A DNA stretch of 64,000 nucleotides, taken from positions 1 to 64,000 of the forward strand of contig DPRR01000039.1 in the NCBI GenBank assembly GCA_003538625.1. Reading direction: 5' to 3'. Each line of letters starts with the position of its first letter. Position 1 is the first letter of the stretch. The position numbers were made by a program, and so were the translations under genes. Of this stretch, positions 53,493 to 62,665 are shown one piece after another. This DNA comes from Ignavibacteriales bacterium (GTDB taxonomy: Bacteria > Bacteroidota > Ignavibacteria > Ignavibacteriales > Ignavibacteriaceae). The notes beneath the pieces were generated by a model. It saw only the letters and a program-made list of their open reading frames with translations. It did not search any database and was not told the origin of the DNA.

Positions 53493-54938
53493 TTAAAACA
53501 GAAGATGATTAAATGTTTCTACAGGAATGATTGGATAACCATCTTTGTACTGAACTGATTTATGCAATATTAAACTACCGGGAATCGATGATACATCTAC
53601 AAGAGGAATGTTTGCACCATATTTTGTATTTATAACTTTAATAAATTCGTTTGCAATAATTGCATGAGCCTGACTCGAAGGATGAACACCATCAAGGCTG
53701 AACAGACCGCCCTTAACGTAGAATGTTTTAAAGTTAATCCCATCTATTTCAGTTCCGCCAGAAAAATCAGCAGCCCTGAATTGATTGAATTTTGAATTTA
53801 TATCAACTAATCCAAAACCAAAATTTTGTGCTAATCCTGCGATAATTGAGTTATAACTTGATACAGCATTATTTGCAATAGTTATTTCATCAGCATCCAA
53901 AACACATGCATTTGGAAACGGATTTTGTGGATGAAAACCAAATGGTTTTGTTGTATCTATTCCAGCAGGTAAACCGGGAAAATGATTATCCCTATAAAAT
54001 TTACCAGTTGGTTGACCTAATAATGATGCATAGCTACTTCCCAATAGGGTGACTAATACTTGACCTGTTAATAAATCTTGTTGACTTGCAGATCCGCTTC
54101 CAATTCCGGTTTCACCAGATTTTTGATATACAAAACCTAAAGGGAGATTTGCCCAAGGTATCGAAGTATTCATACCCATCTGTAAACCCACGGTAGTAAA
54201 GAACGGGATAGCAGCAACGTTTGGAATATTTGCAACAACAACTTTGGCTCCTGTTTGAGTTGAGTATTGTGATAATCCCTGCGCTATGCCGCCGTATATC
54301 TGCTGAAAATTTGGAACGGGAGTTGGTGCAGCAGGCGATGTTCCGCCACTAGTAGCATATCCTAAAACATCGTTATTACCAATCCATAATGTAATAAAAG
54401 TGGGAGCTTGAGACAGAGCTTGTTCAAGCGGTGTTCCAAGATTTAAAACACTGTTTCTAAGAATCACATCAAAATATGGATTTGGAGTACCTGAAAATAC
54501 AAAGGAAGCACAAGTTGTTGAACTTTTTGCAAAAAGTACGTCGTATAATAATGCTCCGGGAACACCTAAATTATTATATGGTGCTGGATAATTTGAATTA
54601 AGCAGCGTTCCTTTTGCCGGATTAGTATAAATTGCAAATGGATCGAGACTTTGAATTTCCATTCTTCCACCTAACCCCGGATCAGACACTAAAGGCATTT
54701 CAAAGTTTGTACCTACCTGTTTGGCTATTAGATTTGGATAAGAATAAATTTGAGCACTTTCATAGAGAGTACCGGATTGGTATCCTGAAGTTATACTATT
54801 TCCTAAAGAAACATAACGGGCAAAATTTGCACTTCCGCTTATCTGATCTTTTACAGTTGGTGTTAACTCACTATAATCATCACAGCTTATAAAAATAAGT
54901 GCGCTCAAAAAAATCGTAAGAATCAATTTAATTTTCAT
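53493..54938 (-). CDS. SGNH/GDSL hydrolase lipoprotein
   Basis: A 481-residue lipoprotein (lipobox FISC, C19). The GDSL-type blocks are RYVSLGNSITSG (block I, where the usual GDS reads GNS with S48), LWIGNNDVLGY (block III GxND) and FSLDGVHPSSQ (block V DxxH). A large serine/glycine-rich insertion lies between blocks I and III. It is probably an outer-membrane or surface lipase/esterase. It is directly downstream of a FadL porin by 15 bases, suggesting lipid cleavage followed by fatty-acid uptake. Confidence 0.92.
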   Translation of the reverse strand: MKIKLILTIFLSALIFISCDDYSELTPTVKDQISGSANFARYVSLGNSITSGYQSGTLYESAQIYSYPNLIAKQVGTNFEMPLVSDPGLGGRMEIQSLDPFAIYTNPAKGTLLNSNYPAPYNNLGVPGALLYDVLFAKSSTTCASFVFSGTPNPYFDVILRNSVLNLGTPLEQALSQAPTFITLWIGNNDVLGYATSGGTSPAAPTPVPNFQQIYGGIAQGLSQYSTQTGAKVVVANIPNVAAIPFFTTVGLQMGMNTSIPWANLPLGFVYQKSGETGIGSGSASQQDLLTGQVLVTLLGSSYASLLGQPTGKFYRDNHFPGLPAGIDTTKPFGFHPQNPFPNACVLDADEITIANNAVSSYNSIIAGLAQNFGFGLVDINSKFNQFRAADFSGGTEIDGINFKTFYVKGGLFSLDGVHPSSQAHAIIANEFIKVINTKYGANIPLVDVSSIPGSLILHKSVQYKDGYPIIPVETFNHLLF

Positions 54939-54953
54939 TTTAATATTTCCTCC

Positions 54954-56216
54954 TTATAAACTATATACAAAACCAAGTGAAAAGATATTGGCATTTGAGT
55001 TATAAGTGCCATTGAATTTACTGCTTGGTTCCGAATAGATTTCTTCAGAATCCGTGACAGTTACCTGTTTTGCACGAATGAAAAGATATGAGCCGGTGAT
55101 TGATAATTTTTCAAACAGCTTTCCTTCAATACCAAAACTTAATCCCAATCTATCCGCCTCCGGTAAAGATGGATTTAAGTATGCAGTTGAAACCGGGTTT
55201 TTATCAAAATAAACACCGCCCATTAAATTTACCTGTTCATTCAATTGATAACCTGCTCCAAATCTAACTATGTATGCATCCTTATAATTTCTTGGACTTG
55301 AGATATCTTCAAATTCAGGATTAGCAAAATCCACGGCTAATACATCGTAACTTGACCAGCCGACAAACTGATAATCAGCACTAACCTTTAATCTTTTAGT
55401 AATATCGACTGCAATACCTACTGCGATATTTTGAGGTGTTGTTAATTCGGCTGTAATATCACCATTGGGTAAACTTGCTGAAAGCTGATCCGGTCCTACC
55501 GTTTCAGCAGTTCCTTTGAAATCATATTTAACTTCGCTGTGATATGATGCACCAATTGATAAGTAATGAGTTGGTTTAAACATTATACCAGCATTAAATC
55601 CATAAGCAAAACTATCATCACCTGTTAAATCTACAAATACATCCTGCGCTAAAAATGGATAAGGTAATGCTTCATTTGTAATCTGACTCTTCCTTGTAAT
55701 CTCAACATTAGCAAAACTGTAGATGAATCCGGCGCTTAATGATAAAGATTTGAAAGGCGAATAAGTTACAACAGGTGAAACAGTAAAAGTCATTAAGGTT
55801 GTTTTTATTGCAAGATATTTTCCAACCCAATTCTCATCCCATTCTGTACCTAAACCAAATGGTACAGTAAAACCTAATCCAACAGACCATTGATCGTTGA
55901 AGGCATGAGATCCAAAAAAGTGTGTTGGAAAGAAAATAAGATTTTTTGCTCTGTACTTTGTAATGTCCGGAGCTACACCTCTAAACGTGCTTTGGGGAGC
56001 GATTAGAGAAGTACCTATCATGATATTTGTACCGGTCAGTTGTGATAGACCTGCACCATTCCAATAAATCGCAGACGGGTCATTTGCAACCGCTGTAAAT
56101 GCGCCGCCCATAGCTAATGCTTTAGCTCCGTGTTCGTTCAATTGAAATCCACCGGCAAATATATTAGTAGAAATCAATAACGTGGAAAGTGTAATTATTA
56201 GTAATCGAGATTTCAA
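54954..56216 (-). CDS. OmpP1/FadL/TodX outer-membrane transporter
   Basis: Outer-membrane beta-barrel for hydrophobic compounds such as long-chain fatty acids. The 420 residues have a signal peptide (about 1-20) and the FadL N-terminal hatch motif GGFQLNEHGAKALAMGGAFTA followed by NDPSAIYWNGAGLSQL. Amphipathic strands fill the rest, ending NANIFSLGFVYSL with a terminal hydrophobic residue, as for barrels. It leads the operon with the GDSL lipoprotein. Substrate is unproven. Confidence 0.94.
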   Translation of the reverse strand: MKSRLLIITLSTLLISTNIFAGGFQLNEHGAKALAMGGAFTAVANDPSAIYWNGAGLSQLTGTNIMIGTSLIAPQSTFRGVAPDITKYRAKNLIFFPTHFFGSHAFNDQWSVGLGFTVPFGLGTEWDENWVGKYLAIKTTLMTFTVSPVVTYSPFKSLSLSAGFIYSFANVEITRKSQITNEALPYPFLAQDVFVDLTGDDSFAYGFNAGIMFKPTHYLSIGASYHSEVKYDFKGTAETVGPDQLSASLPNGDITAELTTPQNIAVGIAVDITKRLKVSADYQFVGWSSYDVLAVDFANPEFEDISSPRNYKDAYIVRFGAGYQLNEQVNLMGGVYFDKNPVSTAYLNPSLPEADRLGLSFGIEGKLFEKLSITGSYLFIRAKQVTVTDSEEIYSEPSSKFNGTYNSNANIFSLGFVYSL

Positions 56217-56286
56217 TTCTCTCCTCCTGATGAAAGTGATTGTTAAACAGTTAAGTGAAAATTAGCAATTTTTAGTAAATAACAAA

Positions 56287-56790
56287 TTATTTAATGCTGA
56301 ACAATGAAATATATTTTTCAACCGGTTTACCCTCAGATACAAATATATCAACAACTTTTCCGTCATTACTTACTTTTATTTCATTCTCCATTTTCATTGC
56401 TTCTAAAATCATTACAGTTTCACCTTTAGAGACATTGTCTCCAGCCTTTTTTAGGATCTTTAGTACTAATCCCGGCATAGGTGATTTTATTATGCTTACC
56501 TGATCTTTTGTAATATGAGAGGATGAAATTAATTGAAATGCTTTCTCCTGAAGGGTTGTTTTAATATTAACAATTAGATTTTCGTTGTTTATTTGAACCG
56601 ACAATTCTTCTTCGGAATTTTTCCAAAAAGAAGTTTCGTAAAATTTATTATTTAATTTTAAAAGATGTCTCGAGTCGTTTAGTTTTATAAATGAGTAATT
56701 ATACTTTACATTTTCAACTTCAATTGATTTTTCATCAATAAGCCTAACTAGTTTAATACTGCCATTTAATCTTACAACAAATTCATTCAT
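56287..56790 (-). CDS. Biotin carboxyl carrier subunit of an acyl-CoA carboxylase
   Basis: A 167-residue protein with the biotinyl domain at about 95-167 (KSPMPGLVLKILKKAGDNV, then EAMKMENEI with biotinylated K133). The N-terminal 90 residues form a beta-rich domain like the linker of methylcrotonyl/propionyl-CoA carboxylase alpha chains. It overlaps accC-like biotin carboxylase by 8 bases. The two proteins together correspond to the split alpha subunit of an acyl-CoA carboxylase; the carboxyltransferase is not in the window. Confidence 0.92.
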   Translation of the reverse strand: MNEFVVRLNGSIKLVRLIDEKSIEVENVKYNYSFIKLNDSRHLLKLNNKFYETSFWKNSEEELSVQINNENLIVNIKTTLQEKAFQLISSSHITKDQVSIIKSPMPGLVLKILKKAGDNVSKGETVMILEAMKMENEIKVSNDGKVVDIFVSEGKPVEKYISLFSIK

Positions 56791-58276
56791 AATTCTGATC
56801 CCGCCATTTATTTAGATTATTAGCTTTACCAACTTTTGCTTCTGCCTTTGTATTCGATTTAATCAAAGCAGCAATTACTACGGCAGCAATCTCATTCTCA
56901 TCTTTATTATTATTTTGAGATTCCGATTTCAACGAATTATAATTCATATTATCAATAAAATTAATATCGTAATTACCTGCTTTAAAATTACCTTCATTTA
57001 AAATGAATGATAGAAACCTGTTATTTATGGTCACACCCGCAATCTGGAACTCACTTAAAGCTCTTCTCATTCTATTTATTGCATTGCTTTTATTATTATC
57101 CCAGCAAATAAGTTTTGCGATCATTGGATCATAATAAATTGATATTTCCGAACCTGCAGCAAAGCCTGAATCCACTCTAACCCCAATTCCATTTGGTTCT
57201 TTGTACTGCAAAAGTTTGCCTGTTGAAGGAAGAAAATTATTTTCGGGATCTTCAGCATAAATCCTGCATTCAATAGCATAACCATTTATTTCTATATCAT
57301 CCTGATCAAAAGAAATTTTACTGCCTGATGCAATTAATATCTGTTCGCGCACAAGATCAATTCCTGAAATCAATTCAGTAACGGGGTGCTCGACTTGTAT
57401 TCTTGTATTCATTTCAAGAAAATAAAACTGCTTGTTCTGATCCATTAAAAATTCAATTGTTCCTGCATTAAAATAGTTACAGGCTTTTGCTGCCTTAATT
57501 GCTGCAGATGTTATTCTTGCCCGTGTGGATTTATCTACAAAAGGAGAAGGCGCTTCTTCAATTATTTTCTGATGTCTTCTTTGTATTGAGCATTCCCGTT
57601 CAAAAATATGTCTGTAATTTCCATGTTTATCAGCAATTATCTGCACCTCAATATGTTTTGGTTTTTCAATAAATTTTTCAATGTACACTTCATCGTTAGC
57701 AAAGGACTTTAGTGCTTCACGTTTTGTCGATTCAAAAGCAGATTTAAATTCTTCTTTACTTGATACTTTTCTCATTCCCTTTCCGCCGCCTCCGGCAGAA
57801 GCTTTTAGTAACACGGGGAATCCAATCTTTTCAGAGAATGCTATTGCATCATCTACATTTGTTATAGCTTCTAATGAGCCCGGAACAATTGGAACGCCGT
57901 TTTTGCTCATCAATGTTCTGGCTGCAGTTTTACTACCCATCATCCTTACAGAATTTGATGATGGTCCGATAAACGCAATTCCGCTTTTTTCTACTGCTTC
58001 TATAAAGGAAGCATTTTCAGAAAAGAAACCGTATCCCGGATGTATCGCATCAGCTCCTATTGACAATGCAAGATCAATAATTTTGGATTGATTGAGATAA
58101 GATTCGGATACTAATGGAGAACCAATATGGTAAGCCTCGTCTGCCATTCTTGCATGAAGTGAAGTAATGTCAGCGTCGGAATAAATGGCTACAGATGTTA
58201 TCCCAAGTTCCTTACATGCTTTAATAATTCTGACAGCAATTTCTCCTCTGTTGGCAATAAGAATTTTCTTAAACAA
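56783..58276 (-). CDS. Biotin carboxylase, AccC-type
   Basis: ATP-dependent carboxylation of biotin. The 497 residues begin MFKKILIANRGEIAVRIIKACKE, contain GYGFFSENASF, the glycine-rich ATP lid SAGGGGKGMRKV, the bicarbonate/ATP region FLEMNTRIQVEHPVTE and the C-terminal AECRIYAEDPENNFLPS-like EC-R-Y-AED motif. A 50-residue Lys/Asn-rich C-terminal extension is unusual for AccC but common in acyl-CoA carboxylase alpha subunits. It could serve fatty-acid synthesis or propionate/leucine degradation; FadL and thiolase nearby favour degradation. Confidence 0.94.
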   Translation of the reverse strand: MFKKILIANRGEIAVRIIKACKELGITSVAIYSDADITSLHARMADEAYHIGSPLVSESYLNQSKIIDLALSIGADAIHPGYGFFSENASFIEAVEKSGIAFIGPSSNSVRMMGSKTAARTLMSKNGVPIVPGSLEAITNVDDAIAFSEKIGFPVLLKASAGGGGKGMRKVSSKEEFKSAFESTKREALKSFANDEVYIEKFIEKPKHIEVQIIADKHGNYRHIFERECSIQRRHQKIIEEAPSPFVDKSTRARITSAAIKAAKACNYFNAGTIEFLMDQNKQFYFLEMNTRIQVEHPVTELISGIDLVREQILIASGSKISFDQDDIEINGYAIECRIYAEDPENNFLPSTGKLLQYKEPNGIGVRVDSGFAAGSEISIYYDPMIAKLICWDNNKSNAINRMRRALSEFQIAGVTINNRFLSFILNEGNFKAGNYDINFIDNMNYNSLKSESQNNNKDENEIAAVVIAALIKSNTKAEAKVGKANNLNKWRDQNYE

Positions 58277-58284
58277 TCATGCTC

Positions 58285-60630
58285 CTATTTTAATTCGGCT
58301 ATAGTAATACCTTCACCGCCAAATTCGATAGCGGTAAAGTAAAAATTTTTCACTTTTTCGTGATGTTTTAAAATTTCCCAAACAGTTTTTTTTAATGCAC
58401 CTGTACCTTTTCCATGCAATATTTCAACCCTTTCAAGCGAAGACTGATAAGCATCATCCAAAAATTTGATGATTTTAAATTCAGCTTCTTCGGGTTTTTC
58501 ACCTCGGATATCAATTCTATAATTTACATCGGAAATTTGATACGAAGAAAAATTGTTATCTATAACAGATTTTTTTTCTTTTGTTTCAAAAAGATCTGAT
58601 AAATTGACCTGCATTTTAATTGAACCTGATAAAATCGTTGCCTTGCCTTTGTTGTGATTAAGTTCAATAATTTTTCCTGTCGTGGATGAATTATTTATTC
58701 CAACGAAATCTCCAATTGTAAAATCTATTTTTTCGCTGATCTTTTCAACTTTTTCGGTAAATATTTGGTTGTTATCCAATTTTATATCCTGAATAACCTT
58801 TTTGGAATCCTTAATAACTTCTTTACTTGCACCGGATTCACGTAAATCCTTAATAACTTTTTCAATTTTTTTATTTACGTTTTCCAAATATAACTCACCA
58901 TCAGATTTTATTTTTTTAAGAATTTCCTTTTTTTCTTTTTCAATTTTTTCATAACTCTTTTTATATAGCGCAGATAAACCTTCGAGTCTTGAATTTTCTA
59001 TTTCAAGTTCTTTTAATTTTTTGTTTAACCTGTTTGATTTTTCTTCAAGTTCAGATAAGAAATTTTCAAGATTATGTTTATCAGAATTTATATTATTCTT
59101 TGCTTTACTAAGAACTTCATCCGGCATACCTGTTCGTTTTGCTATTTCAAAAGCATAACTTGAACCGGGAACGCCTAAATTAAATTTGTACGTTGGTGAA
59201 AGATTTGAATGATCAAATTCCATTGCAGCATTTTGCATTCCATTTATATTATAAGCAATTACCTTTAAACTGCCGTGATGCGTTGAAGCAAAAACTATTG
59301 AACCTTTATCAAGTAATGTAGATAAGATCGCAGCAGCAAGAGCAGAGCCTTCCTCAGGATCAGTTCCAGTCCCAATCTCATCCAGCAGTATTAAGGAATC
59401 CTGTCCCGCATTATCTATAATATTTTTAAGATTTTTTAGATGAGAACTAAAAGTAGATAAATCATCCTCAATAGATTGCTGATCGCCGATATCAATTAAA
59501 ATATCTTTAAATATATGAAAGTTGGAATTTGAGTTAACCGGAACATGAATACCTGCCTGAATCATTATACTTAAGATACCAATTGTCTTTAATACAACTG
59601 TTTTGCCACCGGCATTCGGGCCCGTAATTATAACTACCCTGTCTTTATTAAGTTCAAAGCTAAGCGGAACGGTTTGCTGCCTGGATAATTTTTTAAGCAG
59701 AATAGGATGTCTTCCTTCAGAAATAAATATCGGTTTCAAATTATCGACCTGTGGAAGCGAACCTATAATTTCTATAGAATATTTTGCTCTTGCAAAAACC
59801 GAATCGATATACGCTATGGTCTCAAGTGATGATTTTAATATTTCACTTGACTGCCCTATCATTTTTGTAAGTTCTTTTAAAATTCTTTCAATCTCTCTGC
59901 GTTCCGCAAAAGAAAGTGAAATAATATCGTTATTCAAATCAAGTGTTTCTTCGGGTTCAATGTATACAGTTTGCCCTGTAGATGATTCAGAATGTATAAA
60001 TCCCCGTATATGTCTTTTATGTTCAGCTTTAACAGGTATTACCATTCTTCCATCCCGCAAAGTCAGGTAATCTTCTCTTACAATGTCATCCTCTTTAAGA
60101 ATTTTGATAATTCTATTGATTGATTTTACAAGTTCATTCCGTTTAGAATTAATATCTTTTCTAATCTGTGAAAGATCGGAACTGGCATTTTCCTTAACCT
60201 CTCCCTGCTCATTAATAATTTTTTCAATTCGATGTTCAAACAATTTATCCGAAAAGAGCGACGGTATAATTTCTTTAAATCCGGATTCATCTTTTGATTC
60301 TGTTTTAAGGAATTGGATCAAAAGTCTGGATATTTTAGCTAACTTAAGAATCTCCAGAACTTTACTGCTTGATAGAATAGAACCTTCAATCCTGCTTTCA
60401 GACAGCACGTTGTTAATATCGGATAAGTATTCTAGTGGTGGATAACCGGTTTTGTTAAGTATATCTTTTGCCTCATCAACTATTTCCCCTTCATTTTTAA
60501 TTAATGATAAAACAGTTGTTGGATACAAATTAAGTATTAAATTTTTTCCGTTTTCGGTTGAAGAATATTTAGAGATTTGATTTAGAATTTTTTCAAATTC
60601 CAGCTTTTCCAAAACAGATTGTTCTATCAT
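58285..60630 (-). CDS. mutS2: Endonuclease MutS2
   Basis: MutS-type ATPase with Smr nuclease domain; it suppresses homologous recombination and, in B. subtilis, splits collided ribosomes. The 781 residues have Walker A TGPNAGGKTVVLKTIG and Walker B LILLDEIGTGTDPEEGSALAAAIL, the long coiled-coil about 520-640, and the C-terminal Smr domain with DIRGEKPEEAE (DIRG instead of the usual DLRG) and HGKGTGALKKTVW. It overlaps cvpA by 4 bases. Full length. Confidence 0.97.
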   Translation of the reverse strand: MIEQSVLEKLEFEKILNQISKYSSTENGKNLILNLYPTTVLSLIKNEGEIVDEAKDILNKTGYPPLEYLSDINNVLSESRIEGSILSSSKVLEILKLAKISRLLIQFLKTESKDESGFKEIIPSLFSDKLFEHRIEKIINEQGEVKENASSDLSQIRKDINSKRNELVKSINRIIKILKEDDIVREDYLTLRDGRMVIPVKAEHKRHIRGFIHSESSTGQTVYIEPEETLDLNNDIISLSFAERREIERILKELTKMIGQSSEILKSSLETIAYIDSVFARAKYSIEIIGSLPQVDNLKPIFISEGRHPILLKKLSRQQTVPLSFELNKDRVVIITGPNAGGKTVVLKTIGILSIMIQAGIHVPVNSNSNFHIFKDILIDIGDQQSIEDDLSTFSSHLKNLKNIIDNAGQDSLILLDEIGTGTDPEEGSALAAAILSTLLDKGSIVFASTHHGSLKVIAYNINGMQNAAMEFDHSNLSPTYKFNLGVPGSSYAFEIAKRTGMPDEVLSKAKNNINSDKHNLENFLSELEEKSNRLNKKLKELEIENSRLEGLSALYKKSYEKIEKEKKEILKKIKSDGELYLENVNKKIEKVIKDLRESGASKEVIKDSKKVIQDIKLDNNQIFTEKVEKISEKIDFTIGDFVGINNSSTTGKIIELNHNKGKATILSGSIKMQVNLSDLFETKEKKSVIDNNFSSYQISDVNYRIDIRGEKPEEAEFKIIKFLDDAYQSSLERVEILHGKGTGALKKTVWEILKHHEKVKNFYFTAIEFGGEGITIAELK

Positions 60631-61148
60631 TGGATAGAATCTTTTTGATTTATATAATCTTTTATTACGTCTTCCGTGTTTGGAGTATAATCTTTAAGAA
60701 AATCAATTGATGATGGTATAAATCCGTAAGCATATTTATATAATAAAGATGAGTTCTGAGTTTTTTTATCCGGAAAATCAAAAATATTTAGTAACAAAAA
60801 GATGGCGCTGATAAAAAACAGTAATTGTATAATTCCTACAAAGCCGCCTATTAACTGATTAATTAAATTATTCACTTTATCAAACGGATGAATCACCCGC
60901 TTTAGTATAGTTGTAACAATCATAATAGCTATAAACAATAGCAATCCGGCCATTATTTCCGCAAGATAAAATTCAATTCCGAAAGTCGCTTCAATAAATC
61001 TGCCGACAAATGATGAAAATAATATTGCAATCACAACAGCAGTAATAAAACCGATTATTCCTATAAGTTTTCTTACAAAACCATCTTTAAAACCAAGTAA
61101 GAATCCGATTGCAATAGCTACAACTATTATAATATCAATAAAATTCAA
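60627..61148 (-). CDS. CvpA family membrane protein
   Basis: A 173-residue protein with four hydrophobic segments (about 4-20, 27-48, 63-83, 101-122), starting MNFIDIIIVVAIAIGFLLGFKDGF, the family hallmark. CvpA proteins affect colicin V production, purine regulation or envelope stress in other bacteria; no mechanism is fixed. It overlaps mutS2 by 4 bases, an arrangement also seen in Firmicutes, and lies 2 bases from the yqeY gene. Confidence 0.93.
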   Translation of the reverse strand: MNFIDIIIVVAIAIGFLLGFKDGFVRKLIGIIGFITAVVIAILFSSFVGRFIEATFGIEFYLAEIMAGLLLFIAIMIVTTILKRVIHPFDKVNNLINQLIGGFVGIIQLLFFISAIFLLLNIFDFPDKKTQNSSLLYKYAYGFIPSSIDFLKDYTPNTEDVIKDYINQKDSIQ

Positions 61149-61150
61149 AA

Positions 61151-61597
61151 TTATCCTAAAAAATTATCTACTATTATCTTTACAAGTTTCCCATCCGCTT
61201 TACTTTTTAATTCTTTCATTACAACAGGCATTAACTTAGGAAAATCTTCTTTACTTTTTGCTCCTATTTCAGCGGCTAATCTTTTAACTTCATTCCTAAT
61301 TTCAGACTCATCCATTTGTTTTGGAAGATAATCCATAAGAATTTTTAGCTCTGCTTCTTCACTATCCGCTAAATCATTTCTATTAGCGTTTCTGAATTGT
61401 TCAATTGAATCTTTTCTTTTCTTGGCTGCAGTGCTTAGCATTTTAATTTCTTCTTCCGGAGTTAGTTCCTTAGCAGCACCGCTTTTTTCAAATTCCAGTA
61501 TCAGAGCACGTATTGATCGCACGACTGCAAGTCTTGTCTTATCTCCGGATTTCATGGCATCTTTCAAATCCTGATTTATTCTATCTTTTAAATTCAT
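61151..61597 (-). CDS. GatB/YqeY domain protein
   Basis: A 148-residue helical protein homologous to the C-terminal tail domain of the amidotransferase subunit GatB. Conserved pieces are LKDRINQDLKDAMKSGDKTRLAVVRSI, AAKKRKDSIEQFRNANRNDLADSEEAEL and DFPKLMPVVMKELKSKADGK. Free-standing YqeY proteins bind tRNA-like RNA or affect translation, but the role is uncertain. First gene of the yqeY-cvpA-mutS2 unit, preceded by a terminator of the exbD unit. Confidence 0.94.
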   Translation of the reverse strand: MNLKDRINQDLKDAMKSGDKTRLAVVRSIRALILEFEKSGAAKELTPEEEIKMLSTAAKKRKDSIEQFRNANRNDLADSEEAELKILMDYLPKQMDESEIRNEVKRLAAEIGAKSKEDFPKLMPVVMKELKSKADGKLVKIIVDNFLG

Positions 61598-61615
61598 AAC
61601 AACCTCGATAAATTG

Positions 61616-61649
61616 AAAAAGGCAGGCGAATAAAATTCAAACCTGCCTT
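61616..61649 (-). terminator. Rho-independent terminator after the second exbD cluster
   Basis: On the minus strand AAGGCAGG (61649-61642) pairs with CCTGCCTT (61626-61619) around a 15-base AT-rich loop, followed by T. It ends the exbB-exbD-exbD unit and lies 19 bases before the GatB/YqeY start. Confidence 0.85.
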
Positions 61650-61674
61650 AAATTAAATTGATGCAAATAAATAC

Positions 61675-62088
61675 TTACACTTTAATCATTGCCGAATAAT
61701 TTATTCGTAAACAAGATGCTTTTCTAAGTTCCTGCTGAATATCAGTTACAAATCCCATATCAGTAGATTGATCAACCCTTAGAGAAACAATAACATTTGG
61801 CAATTCAGTTCTTTTATTGTACATAATATTTTGAATTTCATCCAACTTAACAATAGAGTCATTGATTTGAACTCTTTTGTCCTTCCCTACCCAGATATAA
61901 GAGACTAATCTTTTATTCTCTATTTTCTCAATAGCCTCTGCTTCCGGAAGTTTAAAGCTTACTAATACTTCAACCTCTCTCATAGTAGTTGTAACCATGA
62001 AAAACAACAGAAGCATAAAGATAATATCCGGCATTGAAGAAGTCGGAATTTCCGTTTTAGTATTTGCTCTTCTTTTTTCGAAATGCAT
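61675..62088 (-). CDS. exbD: Biopolymer transporter ExbD (second cluster, short)
   Basis: A 137-residue ExbD. The single membrane helix carries the proton-pathway aspartate in MPDIIFMLLLFFMVTT (about D22). The periplasmic domain is of normal short length (EVLVSFKLPEAEAIE to SCLRINYSAMIKV). It is 15 bases downstream of another ExbD and so forms the end of exbB-exbD-exbD. No tonB gene is adjacent, so it may serve another TonB or a Tol-like function. Confidence 0.94.
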   Translation of the reverse strand: MHFEKRRANTKTEIPTSSMPDIIFMLLLFFMVTTTMREVEVLVSFKLPEAEAIEKIENKRLVSYIWVGKDKRVQINDSIVKLDEIQNIMYNKRTELPNVIVSLRVDQSTDMGFVTDIQQELRKASCLRINYSAMIKV

Positions 62089-62103
62089 TTTTAAAATCCT
62101 CTT

Positions 62104-62631
62104 CTATTTTTTAACTGCTTCTGGTTCAGCTATAGAAATAATAATAGGAACAACTTCTTTAACATCTGCCTGCTGTTCTTCATTCAAATCACTATATTTT
62201 TTACCATACTTGCCGTTTGAATATTCGTCACGAACTTCGAAATATGCAAGTTTGATTTGATCCAGGGCTGCTATATATACATTATAAATCGTTTTTCTAT
62301 CTGTTTTGAGAGATACAATCATTTTTTTGTTTTTGGGTAAATCATTCTTGCTGGCTATTCTAGACTTAAGCATATCTTTAATTTGAAAAACCGGAACTAC
62401 CTGTCCGTTAATAAGGACGTCTCCATTTTCATTTACAAGAACAGCTGCCATTCTATTCGGATCAACTTTTACCTCAACCTGATCTTCTACAATTTCAGGT
62501 AACGTTAATCCTAATCCTGTGTCTACGTCAATTACAGTTGCAACAAGAAAGAATAATAGAAGCAAAAACGCTATATCGGCCATAGATGCTGTTGGAATGG
62601 ATGCTTCAGGTATTTTTTTCTTTTTTATCAT
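62104..62631 (-). CDS. exbD: Biopolymer transporter ExbD (second cluster, long)
   Basis: A 175-residue ExbD with the membrane aspartate in ASMADIAFLLLLFFLVAT. The N-terminal segment IKKKKIPEASIPTA is cytoplasmic. The periplasmic part has LTLPEIVEDQ, VLVNENGDVLINGQVV and MIVSLKTDRKTIYNVYIAALDQI, then a long acidic tail (about 140-175) not seen in the short copy. It probably forms a heterodimer with the following ExbD. Confidence 0.94.
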   Translation of the reverse strand: MIKKKKIPEASIPTASMADIAFLLLLFFLVATVIDVDTGLGLTLPEIVEDQVEVKVDPNRMAAVLVNENGDVLINGQVVPVFQIKDMLKSRIASKNDLPKNKKMIVSLKTDRKTIYNVYIAALDQIKLAYFEVRDEYSNGKYGKKYSDLNEEQQADVKEVVPIIISIAEPEAVKK

Positions 62632-62665
62632 TTTTAAAACTCAGTATTTTAAATTTAACTGAAAC

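Noticed and set aside
57681..58091. Long plus-strand open frame opposite the biotin carboxylase gene (136 codons)
   Set aside because: It is a mirror of the coding strand, with serine/proline-rich low-complexity translation and no start signal; the minus-strand biotin carboxylase is certain.
59603..60070. Plus-strand open frame of 155 codons opposite mutS2
   Set aside because: Shadow of the MutS2 ATPase region; translation resembles no protein and has no ribosome-binding site.
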